A program made the translations under genes and the position numbers. A stretch of DNA of 64,000 bases, taken from Azadirachta indica (lineage: Eukaryota > Streptophyta > Magnoliopsida > Sapindales > Meliaceae). Under the pieces are notes generated by a model. That model made no database searches, was not told the origin of the DNA, and saw only the letters and a program-made list of their open reading frames with translations. Positions 49,801 to 62,998 of this stretch are shown piece after piece. Within the stretch, counting starts at the first letter, position 1; each line of letters begins with the position of its first letter. The stretch lies in assembly GCA_022749755.1 (NCBI GenBank), contig CM040453.1, forward strand, positions 12,223,368-12,287,367, written 5' to 3'.

Positions 49801-52800
49801 AGGGTAGGCTATACTCAATTTCTTGACAATTTCAATATTGATTTTTGTCCTAAGTTTCTGAAGAGCATAGGTGTTTTATGCAGGTTATCCAATATTTATG
49901 TGACTGCTCCAACGCCACAAAACTTGAAATCTTTGTTTGAGTTTGTTCGCAGGGGACTGAAAGCACTCCAGTATGAGGTCGGTACTGTATTTTCCAGTCA
50001 TATGATGCACCCTCAGGCAGCCATCATGTGTTGCTTTTACTAGAAAGTTTTACCAATACTTGCTTCTGCTATTTGTTCTAGGCCATTCATTTCCTTGAAG
50101 TTTAAAGTGGAATTTTCTTTCTTTACCAATGTAATTGATTTGCAATAATTCTTCTCAGGAAAACTTACATTTCACCTTGGAAAAGCGAAAGGAGGGAATC
50201 ACAAAAGTGAACATCTACAAGCAACACAGACAAACTATTAAGGTATCTTCAATTCTCTCTTTTCCACCCATGTCATTCTGATTTGAAATCCTTTAAATTT
50301 TGGTTGTTTGTAAATGGTTGTGTTGTACCTGAGGTTGTAACTAAGGTGTGAATAACATTTTGTTCGGTTTAAACTTTCTGATCTCCTTTAACTCAGACAT
50401 GGGTAATATTTGGTTTTTGATAAGCTCTTGAAGTTTGGTGTGTTAAGTTGGAATAGTGTCAACATAGTGCTCCTTGTATGATTTAAAATACTATTTAAAT
50501 TGTTAATATTACATGTGGAGTATCTCAAGTTTTTGAGGTAAAATGGCTCAATAATCTTTTAACAATACAGTTCTACATTTCCAATTTAATTCTTTTACAG
50601 GTTAGATACTAGGGTTTAATTCTTACATATCAACTTGTTGGTCCATATTTGTAAAACTTAACTTTTATTTATTTATGTTTTCTATTTCGTTTTCAATGTT
50701 TCAGTTTTATCTTCCGATTGGTTGGTTTATAATGCAATTCAACCCACAAGCAGTGCATATAGAGAAAGTACTATTAATGATGAAAAATACGTACTAGTTG
50801 TGTCTTTATTTATGTATATGCAAAAATTTTAATTCAAACTATGAGTCCTTTTCGATGTTTTTTTGCAGTATATCCTACCTCATCATCATGGACTACTCAG
50901 CCAAGTTGACCTTTTGGTTATTGATGAAGCAGCCGCTATTCCTTTACCTGTTGTCAAGTCCTTGTTAGGGCCATACTTGGTATTTTTATCATCAACAGTG
51001 AGTGGGTATGACATGCATCTCTCTCTATGTATTCATGCCAAGTAAAATTGTACTTTAGCTTAGTACTGTATTCTTATTAGGATGGTTTTACTAACACCTT
51101 GTAGTTGGATATAATTAGAAATAGTATTAACAGTACAATAAACTATGGCAAACAATATCTGCTGCAACTTGGACAAATATTTATTAGTACTTTCATGAAT
51201 CTATCTCTTCTATCTGATTCAGTCAACAAACTTGATAGACCCATATCTCTTCTGTAGTAAAAGAAGTTGTTACAAGGTCCCCATTTCAGTCAGAACAGGT
51301 CTGAAGAATACTCCTCTAAAAATGATTGTCTTGTCTGGCAAGTTATCATTTGAATTTTGGATATTTTTTGTTTGAGAAAATGATTTTGCGCAGACATCCA
51401 TACAGGCACAGGTGGTTGAATTGAAATAATTGTTTTGTAGAATGTCATAAATTCCCCATGTTTTATCAAACTAACTGATGTTTGTTATGTTAGAGTTTAA
51501 TTTGGGTTGCTGATGAGCTGTTTGATGTTAAACCCAGAGAAATGTGGTTTCCTGAAACTGAAAGTAGGTGATATTCAAAGATAAATACACAAATCTCCCT
51601 ATTTCTTTTTATCCTCATTCATGGTCTTTAGTATCATCAGAATGCCAATGTCAGTAAATCAGATGAAACAGGGAATATTGAGTTTTGGTGAGGACTTTAA
51701 AATAGAGTTCTTGTGGGTTGTCTCATCCTGTTTTGTATAATTGACAATTTCTAAAGCATCCACTACTATGTTTGTTTGTTTTCATGATAGTAAAGTTGTA
51801 CTTCGGTTGTTCATTCTAATCTGTTAGAGGCTTTCGTATCTTGTCTCGTTATTACCATTATCATTATTGATGTCTTTATTCTAATTCTCATTGATCTATT
51901 TGTTCTTCTTATTGTTGTTGTAATTGTTATTATTACTATTATTATTATTAGAATTTTTCATATGCGTCCACATTACGTTATTCTGTAACTGATTTTGATT
52001 AGATGAAAGAAGGTACAATTAAATCACTCTTATTTTGTGTTGGTTTAGTTATGAAGGCACTGGTCGTTCTTTGTCTTTGAAGCTTCTCAGTTCCCTGGAG
52101 AAGCAAGGTACGGTTTCTCTTTTGAGGGATTTTAAATATCATCTTCAGTATCGCCACAAAAGTGTTGATGTTATAGTTATTATTGGTCTAACTTTGCGAT
52201 TTATCAAATCAGAAAATGCATGTTTGTCTAAGCTGGTTCTTATATTTGTTAATTCTTTTCTTGTTTATATTTCTTCTAAGAGGGGAAAATGAAAAGAATT
52301 TCATGACTAATTTAATGAAGAATTTCTTTAAAGAACTTCAAGTAATAGTCATGTTTACAAGCTGATCATCGACACTTTCCCTAAGGAAAATGTGTAATAA
52401 CACTTTCTCATCTTTGCTTCACAATTTAACGCTTCTAGTCTAGTTGTACACTTTAAAGTTTCATCCATCATGCTTTTACTCATTAGAATACTTTAACCTG
52501 CTGAATGCAGATATGCTTTTCCGTAAGGTTGACCTAAAAGAGTCAATCAGATATGCATCTGGGGATCCTTTGGAGTCTTGGCTTAATGGGTTACTTTGCT
52601 TAGATTTTGTAAACTATTTACCTCCTATCAACAGGTTATTATCATTATTACTTTCTTCTTTTTCTAAAGCAGGCATTAAGTTCAGTCTTTGATATGTTGT
52701 AAATGTCCATGCCTTTTGTTCTGTTGCTAGGTTTCCTCATCCAAGTGAATGCTGTTTGTATTACGTTAATCGTGACACACTTTTTTCCTTCCACAAAGAA

Positions 52801-55800
52801 AGTGAAGTATTTCTGCAGGTATCCCAGGTTCATGTTATGTTTTGAGTTTGATTCACTTTATGATTATTAATGATGCAGGTCTTTTCCCTCCTCTTTTTTT
52901 TGTGTCATTAACACAGCGGATGGTGGCGCTCTTTGTTTCTTCTCACTACAAAAATTCTCCAAATGACTTGCAATTAATGGCTGATGCTCCTGCACACCAT
53001 CTCTTTGTCCTTCTTGGTATATTGCTTTCCCATACAACTAGAATTTCTCTTTCTCTCAAGTTAGGACAACAATTCATCTGTAAATTGTATGCAGGTCCTG
53101 TTGACGAGTCAAGCAATGTCCTTCCTGACATTCTTTGTGTCATCCAAGTCAGTATCTTTAAATGTTCTTCATTGTTCTTTTTTGGTTGAATTTATGTTTG
53201 ATGTATGAATCCTCGGTAATTGCCAGCTTCTATGATATTGAATTTGTCACTTACTTTTCTTCTATTTTGAAAAAATAAATTATCATCTTACTTTTTCTTC
53301 TATTTTTGAAAAAATAAAATTATCATCTATAAATTTTTAAGTTGCTGTGAGTACTTGACATTTGTAATTTTTCTTCTTAATTTGAATTTTGATGGTTGAA
53401 ATTGTTCTATAATTAAAATGCAGTTCAGAGCATCAATGATAATATTAGTCAAATTTCTATAAATGTTCTTCATTTTATTCCCGAGGTAACATAGAGGTAA
53501 CATAAAAATTTTATTGCATAAAGTGAATGAGAATTTTATTTTTTCTCCAAAAATGATAAATTTTGTGATTTCTGAATAAAAACTTTACTCTTCGAGTGTG
53601 ACATAGATGGATAATATTTGTGTCCAACAACAGCTAAAAGTTTCTAATAAATTTGTTTTTGTTGATTGCTGGTCCATTATGTAATTTCTATTATTAATCA
53701 AAAATTTTCTTGTTTCTTTTCAAAGAAAAAAATGTTTAGAAAAAGAAAAAGAAATAAATTTCATGGCTTGATCTACTTCCTTTTTCGCATAGATATATAT
53801 TCATTTTCTGAATTCTAATAGGTCTGCCTTGAAGGGCAAATTTCTCGTGATTCTGCATTTGCAAGCTTAAAGAGTGGCCATCTGCCTTCTGGCGATCAAA
53901 TTCCTTGGAAATTTTGCGAGGAGTTCTCAGATGTGAATTTTGCAACTCTCTCAGGTGCACGTGTTGTGAGAATAGCTGTTCACCCTAGTGCCACCGGGGT
54001 AATTTGTAATCTTACAATCCTCTCCTGCTTTGCTCTTTGGACTGACTGTCCTCTTCCATATCATAAGGCTCTCTCTTTATTTTGTTTGTAGAATGGATAT
54101 GGCTCAACTGCTCTGAAGCTTCTCACAAGGTTCGATTATAGTTCTATCTGCAAATCTATTTCTTTCCATTGTTGAACTATTAAGCCTTTAACAGAGGTCT
54201 CAAGTTCTCAATAGAATTTTGTAATATTAGAGCGTGTTATGGCATTTGTGCATTGAATGCTACATCTAGACACAATCTTTAACTAAGGTCTCAAGTCGTG
54301 AAGGCCTGATGGGATATATTCCATAAGCTTTACGGTGGTTCCATTTTTTTCCCCCCCTAAAAAAGGGAGAAAAGAAAGTGGCCAATTTTAAGGTTTGCTC
54401 TTGTCATTGTTAGACAAATTTTTACTATTAATTATACATTTTGTGGCCCTCTTTTGAACAGTTAAGCCAACAAAAGTATACATTCTTCCCTGAAAGATGT
54501 AATAGTTATTCACACTTAACAGATGGTGAACCTGTTCTTTGTCAACTCTTTTACAGTGCAATATAAATTTACAGTTTGGCAACATTCCACAATTTCTTCT
54601 TTAACAATAAATAGTTGTGTGGATGGATTAAATTTAGAATCTAGGTCATTTGGTAATTCAGAGTGTGTATATGGTAATTGAGGGCTCTGTAGTCAGTAGT
54701 TTATGCTTAAAGCACTTGTCTTAATTATAGTTCTGAGCTTGCAAGTTCCATTACTATTGCTGCAAGAGCATCCCACTTAGGCATTCTTGGAATTCCCATT
54801 GATGCTTTGAGGGAAACTATTTTAATTCTTTTTGTATCTTGTTCCTGGCAGACTTGTTAGTTGACATTTTTTAAATTATTTTGAATTCTTACTGCTTTGA
54901 ATTGTCTGTTTGCCCATCCTTTCTTTTACTGGTCTTCTGTCTTTTTTCCTTCTTAGGTTCTGTTGTTAATAGTCCAATTTACTATAGGTACTATGATGGG
55001 CAATTTGCTGGTACTACTGAAGTAGATTCTGGAAAGAGTATCACAGAGGTCCAACACAGAGTTACCGAAGCTGCAAAGAAGGTTTGGTTTTAACTCAAGT
55101 ATGTTCACATATGATTGTATCGGTGATGTACTGTTTGGAGATTGTCTTCTTTTACTTAGTTTCTCAGAGTAGGATATCTTTGTCCTGTTGTAGGTAGATT
55201 TCTGCTACTTGTTTTAAGTTGATTGCCAGTTCCTTTCTGTCTAAATATTTCCTTTAATCTTTTTCGTTACAGTTCCAAACCAATAGGTTTAGGACAGTCG
55301 ATTGGCTGTATTTGCTTTTGCCATTGGCGGGAGTTTCTGTCATGTTGCGTGACTACATCTGTTAACTCCATTAAATGGTATTGAATTTTCAGGTTTCATT
55401 GCTAGAAGAAACCATAGCGCCAAGGGAAAATCTACCTCCTCTGCTTGTTCATCTTCAAGATCGATTGCCAGAAAAAATTGATTATATTGGTGCTTCTTTT
55501 GGGGTTAATAGGAAGCTTTTTAATTTCTGGAAGAAACTGAATTTTGCAGCTTTCTACGTCTGCGAGAAACCAGTTATGTATAATCTGAGATTTCCAGTGT
55601 TTTATTTTCTGCACCTACAGAAATGTTTTTGTGGAGCAATGTTTTAACAATAATTCTTTGATGGATCAGAATGATACAACCGGAGAGCATAGTTGCATGG
55701 TCCTAAAGCCCTTGAATACTGATAAAGTCGATTACAACAAATCAGGGCCGCTTGGTTTTCTCACTCCATATTATAAATGTAAGTCTGTTTCTTGGGCATC

Positions 55801-57803
55801 ATTTTTTTACTTCTTCATATTTGTAATTGAGTTTTATTTGTCTGTTTAATCACATTGTGCGGAAATTTCATTCTGCATAGGTTTCAAGAAAACATTTATC
55901 AGATGTCTGCCTTTGTGGTTTCGGGAACTTGATCCCATTCTTGCTTTGAGGTTGGATATAGTTCTTCCTTCTGTTTACACATATTTTATCCTACTTATTT
56001 GCTCTTTATTTGATTTATTTATTTGCTTTTTTGGCAGCATATTGGACCCCAGATTATGTTTATCCGAAGATGGACATTCTGAATCTTCAGAAAATGAAAG
56101 TTTGATGTCAGTTAGATCCTTAATCTCTGAAGACGATTTTTGCCTCCTGAACCTTTATTGTGAAGGCCCTAAAATAACTGGGCATGACAAGGTGACACAT
56201 TGAACTTGATAGCTTGCTCTGATTGCGATGTTATCATATTGCATTTTCTTCTTGTTAAGGGTATCATTTTGTAAGATTCCATGGTCTTATATTGTATTGG
56301 GTCACATAATATCTAGAATTTGTTCTGGCTTATGTCAGTCTACAAGTTTGGCTGAAGTAGGATTTGTAGTTGAGATTTTTTTTAAAAAATTTCTTGTTAC
56401 ACCAGTGCATGCATAGTGGTCTTACCTCCTTGCGGTTATGGAAATTGAGCTTGTGGTTTGCAAAATCGACAGACTTTATTTAGATTTTTTTGTGCTTTCT
56501 TGTAACTTTAAATAAATAAAAAGAGGCAAAGTTAGCTAAAATGAAAAACAGATATCCAGTATGAATTCTTTGAAATTTCTATGGCAATACACTTGTCCGT
56601 CTGCTAGTTAACATAAAAATTCAATTGGATTGAAATTTCTGTGATACTGCATCTTTTAGAAGTTGAATTTGTTTTGTAAGTTTAAGTACATTGTTTTTCT
56701 TATTGTCAATCGATGACACATAAATTTGGCATTTATGAAGCTTGTGGGGAACTGGTTGTATAACTGAAAGTGAGATTCGGATTTAATTGTTTGAGAGACT
56801 TGGAATTGCTTATTTCTTTCCAAAAATCTTGAACAATGAGAAGTTAACACAACCAATACTGAACATAGTTAATCAGTATAGTATGTATTATGAAATTTAA
56901 TCTTAAGAAAAGAAAATTGCATTGCAGGTCCGGAAAATTGTACCAGTCTTGGCACAGTGCTACTTTGAGGAGAAGATTCCAGTTAGGTTGTCCAATGTCG
57001 TCCAGACTTGTATTTTGCTTTGCATGGGATTGCAATGCCAAGATATGGCATATGTTCAGGTTTGGATATTGCTATTCATCTTTGACCGGATATGTTGAGT
57101 TGTGATTGTCATTGAAGTTTTGACTAGATAGTTATAAATTTTTGACAGTGTATTTTTTCCTTCATTTTTAGGTAACCCTGGGTTTGGAAAGGGATAATGT
57201 AAAAAATAATTTTCGCAATATGATGAAGATATTCAACAAATATTTATCTCATGTTTTCACTAACAAAGAAAACGGCTCAAGGGTCAGTAAAGTTAGAGAG
57301 GTAAGCATGTAACTAAGGATGGATGAAACACATAAATAAGATATTCAAGTAAGCATTTGATTAAGTACTTTTTGTTGTAATCAGGAAACAACCTTGAAGC
57401 CTCATGATATCTCTTTGGAGGCTGATCTAGATGACGGTGCAAAGCAAGTAATGGTAAGCGTCTTGTTATATTTGAAACGAACAAACAGATAATCTTTCTT
57501 TCTTTGGTGATAAGAGAAGAAGAGAAATTAATTATACTTATCCGCGGAAAGCAGGAAAAAATGAAAATGGAAAGCATCGGCAATCTGAACTCTAAATCCC
57601 TTCAACAGTTTTCGATTCTGGGTCGAGAAGCAGAACTTGAGCAAGCTCTTGGCGAGGGCAGATCGGTATCTCCTGGTGGCATTATTAGTGTGAAGGCCAG
57701 TCGGAATAATAATACTTCAGAGGGACATGGAAAGTTTGATTTGAGCAAGAACAACAAGAGGAAAAGGAAAATGTGCATGCGCGTTTCTTCGGCTAAATGC
57801 TAA
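46811..57803 (+). CDS. NAT10: RNA cytidine acetyltransferase (NAT10/Kre33 family), 26 exons, 1016 aa
   Basis: The family makes N4-acetylcytidine in 18S rRNA and in serine and leucine tRNAs, using acetyl-CoA and ATP, in the nucleolus. Coding exons: 46811-46915, 47024-47115, 47730-47901, 47999-48121, 48473-48646, 49436-49546, 49670-49803, 49884-49977, 50159-50242, 50869-51005, 52049-52107, 52511-52634, 52731-52818, 52917-53016, 53095-53147, 53822-53998, 54092-54129, 54988-55081, 55393-55572, 55670-55778, 55881-55950, 56038-56191, 56928-57059, 57172-57300, 57385-57453, 57555-57803. All phases join. The N-terminus MRKKVDDRIRTLIENGVKSR is typical. The helicase part has Walker A RGRGKS (285-290) and DEAAAIP (382-388). 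The GNAT part has RIAVHPSATGNGYGS (600-614), and TGEHSCMVLKPL follows. The C-terminus is basic (NKRKRK). Length is close to human NAT10. Two segments are shorter or more divergent than I expect: about 335-363 and the linker after residue 428. Confidence 0.93.
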
Positions 57804-58765
57804 ATGCTAAATGCCTAACATAGATATTCGGCTTCTTTTTGTGTAGATGAAGTATGTTAGTAAAAATATTTAAACCATAATTATAAAATATATATTTATA
57901 GTGAATTCTTTGATATTTTTACCGCCGTTAAGCAGTATTTATTATTCGTTTCCGAGAGAATTTTGAAACAGTGAAAGCATATTCCATTTAATATAACTGT
58001 TCTGGAAATTATACAATTATAATACAATACTAAAATCCAAAAAAAAAAAAAAAACAAAAAAAGAAAGAATGCATTGATTTTGCCTTAACATGATACATGG
58101 GGCAAGAAAAAAAAAAAAAAGAGACGCGGAATTTGCCTTCGCGTGACAAGTGGGCACAGACCGTACAAGATCAGATTATCTGATTTGAATTATTACATTT
58201 GATTCAATTCTTCCCAAGGAGGGGTATTTGCGTAACGTTGCTAGAAGAACTAAACATGGAGCTCATCCCCCATCATAGGGAGGGTATTCTAGTAAATTAG
58301 CAGAGGAATTATGCAAATTACCTCATCCGGGATAGTGTGGTAAAGGCAAAATCGTAAATTCGCGTTCAAAATATCGTGGCTCTTTTTATGGAGGGGGCAT
58401 TTCAGTGCTTTTAGTTGTATTAATCAATGTTGAAAAAGCTCCTGTCAAGTCAACCGAGAAGAATCGTTATGGATAAACTGAAACGGGAAATTTGTGGGCT
58501 GACAAAAAATAAATGCTTCGAACAATAGTAGTTAAGTTCTTATATGTTTGCTACGTAGCAAAGATAGATATAATTTTATAGTTATTTTAAGTAAGTCCCG
58601 ATTTTTAAATTCTTTCTGCGATGAATAAATAAAATATGGGACCTATTTAACACAAATAATAAAGCTAAACTTTTATTTGTATTTTTCTCAAACATTCGGG
58701 ACCTATTTGTTAATATCTGGAAATTTTGTAAATACTGAAACGGTATAAAGAACGATTTGACATGT
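57804..58765. other. Intergenic DNA between the acetyltransferase and the unknown gene
   Basis: The acetyltransferase 3' UTR probably occupies the first few hundred bases (AT-rich, with A runs near 58040 and 58105). No gene seen. The region closer to 58765 is the likely upstream region of the next gene. Confidence 0.5.
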
Positions 58766-58770
58766 GTGTA

Positions 58771-58802
58771 CTATAAACCAGTAAGGAGGCCTTTTAGGGT
58801 TT
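58771..58802 (+). promoter_or_regulatory. TATA-like site and telo-box upstream of the unknown gene
   Basis: ctataaacc at 58771-58779 lies about 70 bases before the start codon at 58842. At 58794-58802 is ttagggttt, the exact reverse complement of the plant telo-box AAACCCTAA, which is common just downstream of transcription starts in translation-related and growth-linked plant genes. Function is inferred from sequence and position. Confidence 0.5.
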
Positions 58803-58841
58803 CCCATTCCATTCAACCATTTCCGAGGTTCTAGTTTCAAG

Positions 58842-61800
58842 ATGGAGGAAGCAAATTACAGGTTCTCTTCTCGTTTATTGCTGCGGTTTTCTATGTTAAT
58901 TTCCTATGTTGTTTTCTCTTTTTCCTGCAGTTAGCTGTAGCTGCTTTCTTGTTTACTTTGTTTTCTGCTGCTGTTTCCTTTGTTTTCTCTCATTTCTTTG
59001 TTTTCTTTGTTTTTTGTAGATTTTTAGAGCGCTATTCTGTTCGTTGTTTTCTTTGTTATCGTGGATAAGAAGCTCTTTTCTTCTATACGTTGGTTTCTTT
59101 GTTTTCGTTTTCCGGGGCCGTAGCTGTAGGCTGCTGTTGTTTCTTTGTTTTGGTAGATCCCGAGCTCTTTTTTGTATCTTGTTTTTTCGTTCTCGTTTTC
59201 GCGTATGTCGTTATAGTAGCTCTTGTTTACTTTGTTTTCTGTTGTTGTTTCCTTTGTTTTCTTTTTTTGTTTTTCGTAGATTTTTAGAGCGCTATTCTCG
59301 ACCTTGTTTTCTTTGTTATCGTCGATCCGAAGCTCTGTTCTTCTATACTTTTGTTTATTTGTTTTCATTTTCTGTGGCCGTAGTTGTAGGCTGGCGTTGT
59401 TTCTTTGTTTTAGTAGATCCGGAGCTCTCGTTCTCGTTTTCCTGTTAATATCTATAGCCGCTGTTTATCTGTTGTTGTTTCCTTTGTTATCTGTTGTTGT
59501 TGTCTTTGTATCTTTGTTTTTTAATTTATTTTATTTTTTTGTAAACTCTTGTTCTCACTCTATTTCGCTTGCTTTCTCCCTACTGCTTTTGTTTTTTTTT
59601 TTTTTTTCTCCTATCTTTTTGTGTTTTTCTTTGTTGCTTTGCTTGTTTTTGTAGATTAGGTGCTCCCTTCAGCTTCTTGCTTCTTCGCTTTCGTTCTCAT
59701 CTAAGTCACATGCTTGCTGCTGTAGGTTGCCTCAAGAGTGTAGACTATACCTGGTCGATGTATCCGAGTTGACTCAAAATCTTCATCTCTACAGGACATT
59801 CATGAACGTATATACACATTTATATCTTTTTTATTTTTTATTATATATTTTTATTTCGTGTTTTATGTAACCTATTATTATTATTTCAGTCACTGGGACA
59901 GTTAACTGATGATGTGCTTGGCGGAAATGAAGCGACGGGCGTGGGTGGGCTTCATGAAATTGCCGAAGATCCCCGACGTCGTCTCTACGTTCTTTTAGGT
60001 GTGTTTTAGAATTTTTTTAATAATGTGTGTTTTTGAATTTTTTTAGTAAAAGAAAATATTTTTGTCTATATATCTATAAATGTATATATATATATATATA
60101 TATTTATTAGCTCCTTTAGAGGGTGACGGTCAACCGGAGCTGGTCTACGTTGCGCTTGAGGTACGTGTACGTATATACACGTTAATCATAACATTTTATT
60201 TTATTTTTATATCCATATATATGGTAATTTTAGTACTGTTCAATTAATTAACAGGTGTACCTGGAGGGTGACATTCCAAACATGCCCTCAATGGAGCTCA
60301 AAGAATGTCACTCGGTCAAAGGTTGCTTTCCTGACTCCTTTGGAAGCTGGATGTTTGTGCGACCAGTGGTGGGAGTTCATATATTACGCAGCTTCGCATA
60401 TGAGGTGGGTTGAAACTGTTTTAGATGCATTAAGTTACTTTTAAAACTAACACATTATTTTCGCCTTAACTAGGATTACGAATATGTGGATTTCTCTGTC
60501 AAAAGCTTAGTCAGGTATGATGTTTTGCTTTGTCTCTTAATTTTATTGACATTTATATTGTTTTCATAATAAAATCTTACTTGTAATTGTGCAGTTACCT
60601 CAATGGAGAGATGAACAACGAAGAAGTGATCCCCATACCCATTTTTCAAGCCCCACGTAATGAAATGACTATTCATTACGTTGGGGTAAGATTTCGGCCA
60701 TCCCTTCAACAAGTTTTGTCTTGGGAAAAATGTGAATTCTTCCCATTGCATGTTGGAGGCTTAATGAAGGTAATACTAAGTATTTATTTGAACTTATATG
60801 TGCATTCTTTGAAAATTAAAAGAGAGTAATTCCTTTTTTTGTCAAAATTTTTCTTTTCTCAATAGAAAAATGGGAGGCGCAGCAAAGTGAAATGCACAAT
60901 GATCAAAGTTTTCGAGGGTTTTCAGACTTGTATGGGGAAAGAAGACGAAAATTCCGACTTCTATACATTTTTAAGTAAATCTCTACACATTTATACCATT
61001 TGTAATTTTCATACACTATTTTAGTTACATGATTTTCACTTCTTTTAGATCTATACTAACAATTCTCTTCTCTTTTACTTATCTTTCAGAACAAGATGGG
61101 ATACCAACAATTCCAATTGTGGCAGAAGACTTTCCTCGCGCAATGTTCAAAAGTAAGTGGATTTTAATGAATTCATAAAACAAGGCAGCTTTCGTTACTC
61201 ATATCTACTGTTTTCAAACAGAGTTTGTATCGGCTCTCCTCGGGAACCAAGCAGCTTTCAGTTCTATGGATTTGGATTTATTTTGCAGGCAAGTTTTTTT
61301 AAACTTTTACGTTTCATTTTATTTTATAAATTTCTTTGTCATGTTAATATTAGTTTTATTTTGTTATTTTAGGTTGTTGAAATTCAATGGAGAAGGACTT
61401 GTTGGAAGGCCTGTATCTCCAAACAAACTCTTCGGAAACCATGTTTGGAATTTAGTGGAAACAATCTCGCATTCTCCGGCTGCATACTATTCTTCCAATG
61501 TGAGTTGGCTATGTACTTGAAATTTGATAATTAATTTGGTTTTGATAGTAACTAACTAAATTGTCTATTTATGCATTGCAGCTGCCTAATGATTTCCTAC
61601 TGAAAGTGTGTAAGTACCACTTTAAAGGGAAATTTAACTTTGAACTTTCAACTAATGAGGAGCTTGCTTTACTGCGAGCACTCCAAGTTGGAAGTTTTGC
61701 CCAGGTCAGTTTGATTATATCCTATTTATTAGTTTCAATGTCAGTGATTTTCTGTTATTAGCTTCATTGGATTGAAGTAATTCCCTTTGTCCCATTTTTT

Positions 61801-62009
61801 GCAGGATGCAAGAGAGCAAATTAGATCGCTATTCGATAAATTGCTGCACTACAACAACACCTGGGAAGCTGATGTAATCCATTTTTTTTTCTCATTCTTA
61901 AAGTCAAAACTCGTTTACTTTTTCTCGTCAATGTAGATTTATATATTGCACACGTTATCTTTACTGTTTGTCTTTTGCACATATTCTTATACAGGTTATT
62001 GATTCGTAA
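58842..62009 (+). CDS. Unrecognised protein, 14 exons, 399 aa
   Basis: I do not recognise this protein. Exons: 58842-58861, 59726-59807, 59890-59998, 60111-60160, 60255-60404, 60474-60514, 60595-60769, 60866-60974, 61090-61152, 61222-61288, 61373-61499, 61582-61704, 61805-61873, 61995-62009. All joins are in frame, with GT-AG borders except a GC donor at 61289. The protein starts MEEANYRLPQECRLYLVDVS and ends NNTWEADVIDS. No signal peptide, membrane span, zinc-binding cluster or repeat is evident. Composition is that of a soluble, mixed alpha/beta protein. Segments that look constrained are FVRPVVGVHILRSFAYED (about 119-138), IPIPIFQAPRNEMTIHYVGV (about 164-184) and KLFGNHVWNLVETI (about 308-321). 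The start is the only ATG near the TATA-like site and puts just 20 coding bases in exon 1. Fourteen clean splice junctions with no stop argue for a real gene. Confidence 0.8.
58948..59470 (+). repeat. Tandem duplication inside intron 1 of the unknown gene
   Basis: Bases 58948-59221 and 59222-59470 repeat the same series: cttgtttactttgttttctg, gtagatttttagagcgctatt, tttgttatcgt, aagctct, tagctgtaggctg or its variant, and gtagatcc(c/g)gagctc. The intron (58862-59725) is strongly T-rich on the plus strand, so several long leucine/phenylalanine frames arise by chance. Confidence 0.85.
61289..61372 (+). other. GC-AG intron 10 of the unknown gene
   Basis: Exon 10 ends TTTTGCAG and the intron starts GCAAGT, the strong context usual for GC donors. 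Joining to 61373 restores an arginine codon (AG+G) and the frame LFCRLLKFNGEG. No GT donor nearby gives an open frame of the same phase. Confidence 0.8.
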
Positions 62010-62998
62010 GTGGGCTGGAAGGGGCTGCGAAAAACCAAAGGAAAAAGTTTGAACTGCAAACATATATGTTTAACCTATAAGTTGTTTTGAAGTCAAATAA
62101 TATTTGTGGGTACGTAGTTCTGTTTAAGCTTATGCACTCGACATTTACGTATATATATATATATATATATAGATTGAAAATTATACAATTAAATTGCCCT
62201 TGGAACATGCATTTTGATTGGTTGATGAATTATTGGTGACTATGTGTGTTTATTTTGATTTTGGAACATATAATATGATTGAAATTAATTTATATTTTGA
62301 TTAATTGGCAGATAGTCTGGGTTGAGATGCTGGTAGAGGATCATGTGTTGGTGTTGCTGATCAGTGAAAATACTAATGAATTACAGTACTTAGAATACAA
62401 GAACTTACTTTTTAATATCTGTTTGTTAACTCTGATTAACTAACTCTCATATGCTTGCTGTTAACTAGCTCTTAATTTGCCCATGCATTCAATTACCGGC
62501 TTTATTTTGCTCCTGGCTTTGCAATATTATATACATATGATTGATAGGTTTTATTATCGTTACATGTTGCCGTGTTACCTTGTGTGGATCTCTTTATTTT
62601 CTAGGTTTGAATTATATATATTTTTGATTTACAATCTGATGATTGATTGCATTATCTAAATTATATATATGAATATTTATAAACCATGTATTACCTTTTC
62701 TATCCCATTTAGTAATTTGCTTTGGGATTCAAATATCCGAACTAAATAATATAGTATTATGCTATAGATAGATAATAATTAAAGTTTTAGTGAGCTTAAT
62801 TAAAGTTTTACTACAAGATTCTCATACGTTGCTTTGCCCATTTTTCAAGCTTCAAAATACTTTATTTGAATTTGTCATGTTCAATAGTTAATGCTTTTTT
62901 GATGGGTTTCAATCTCCTGATTTGATGGGCTTTGGTTGGTTTAATATGTCAACTTTATGAAGCAACTGTTTGATATTTTATTGTTATACAAAGTTTTT
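62010..62998. other. 3' flank of the unknown gene
   Basis: AT-rich, with a TA run near 62149-62171. It contains the probable 3' UTR and no further gene that I can see. Confidence 0.5.

Noticed and set aside
59044..59772. Several overlapping long frames rich in Leu, Phe, Ser and Cys on the plus strand
   Set aside because: They lie in the T-rich, tandemly duplicated first intron of the 399-residue gene. Composition alone makes stop codons rare, and no conserved protein signal is visible.
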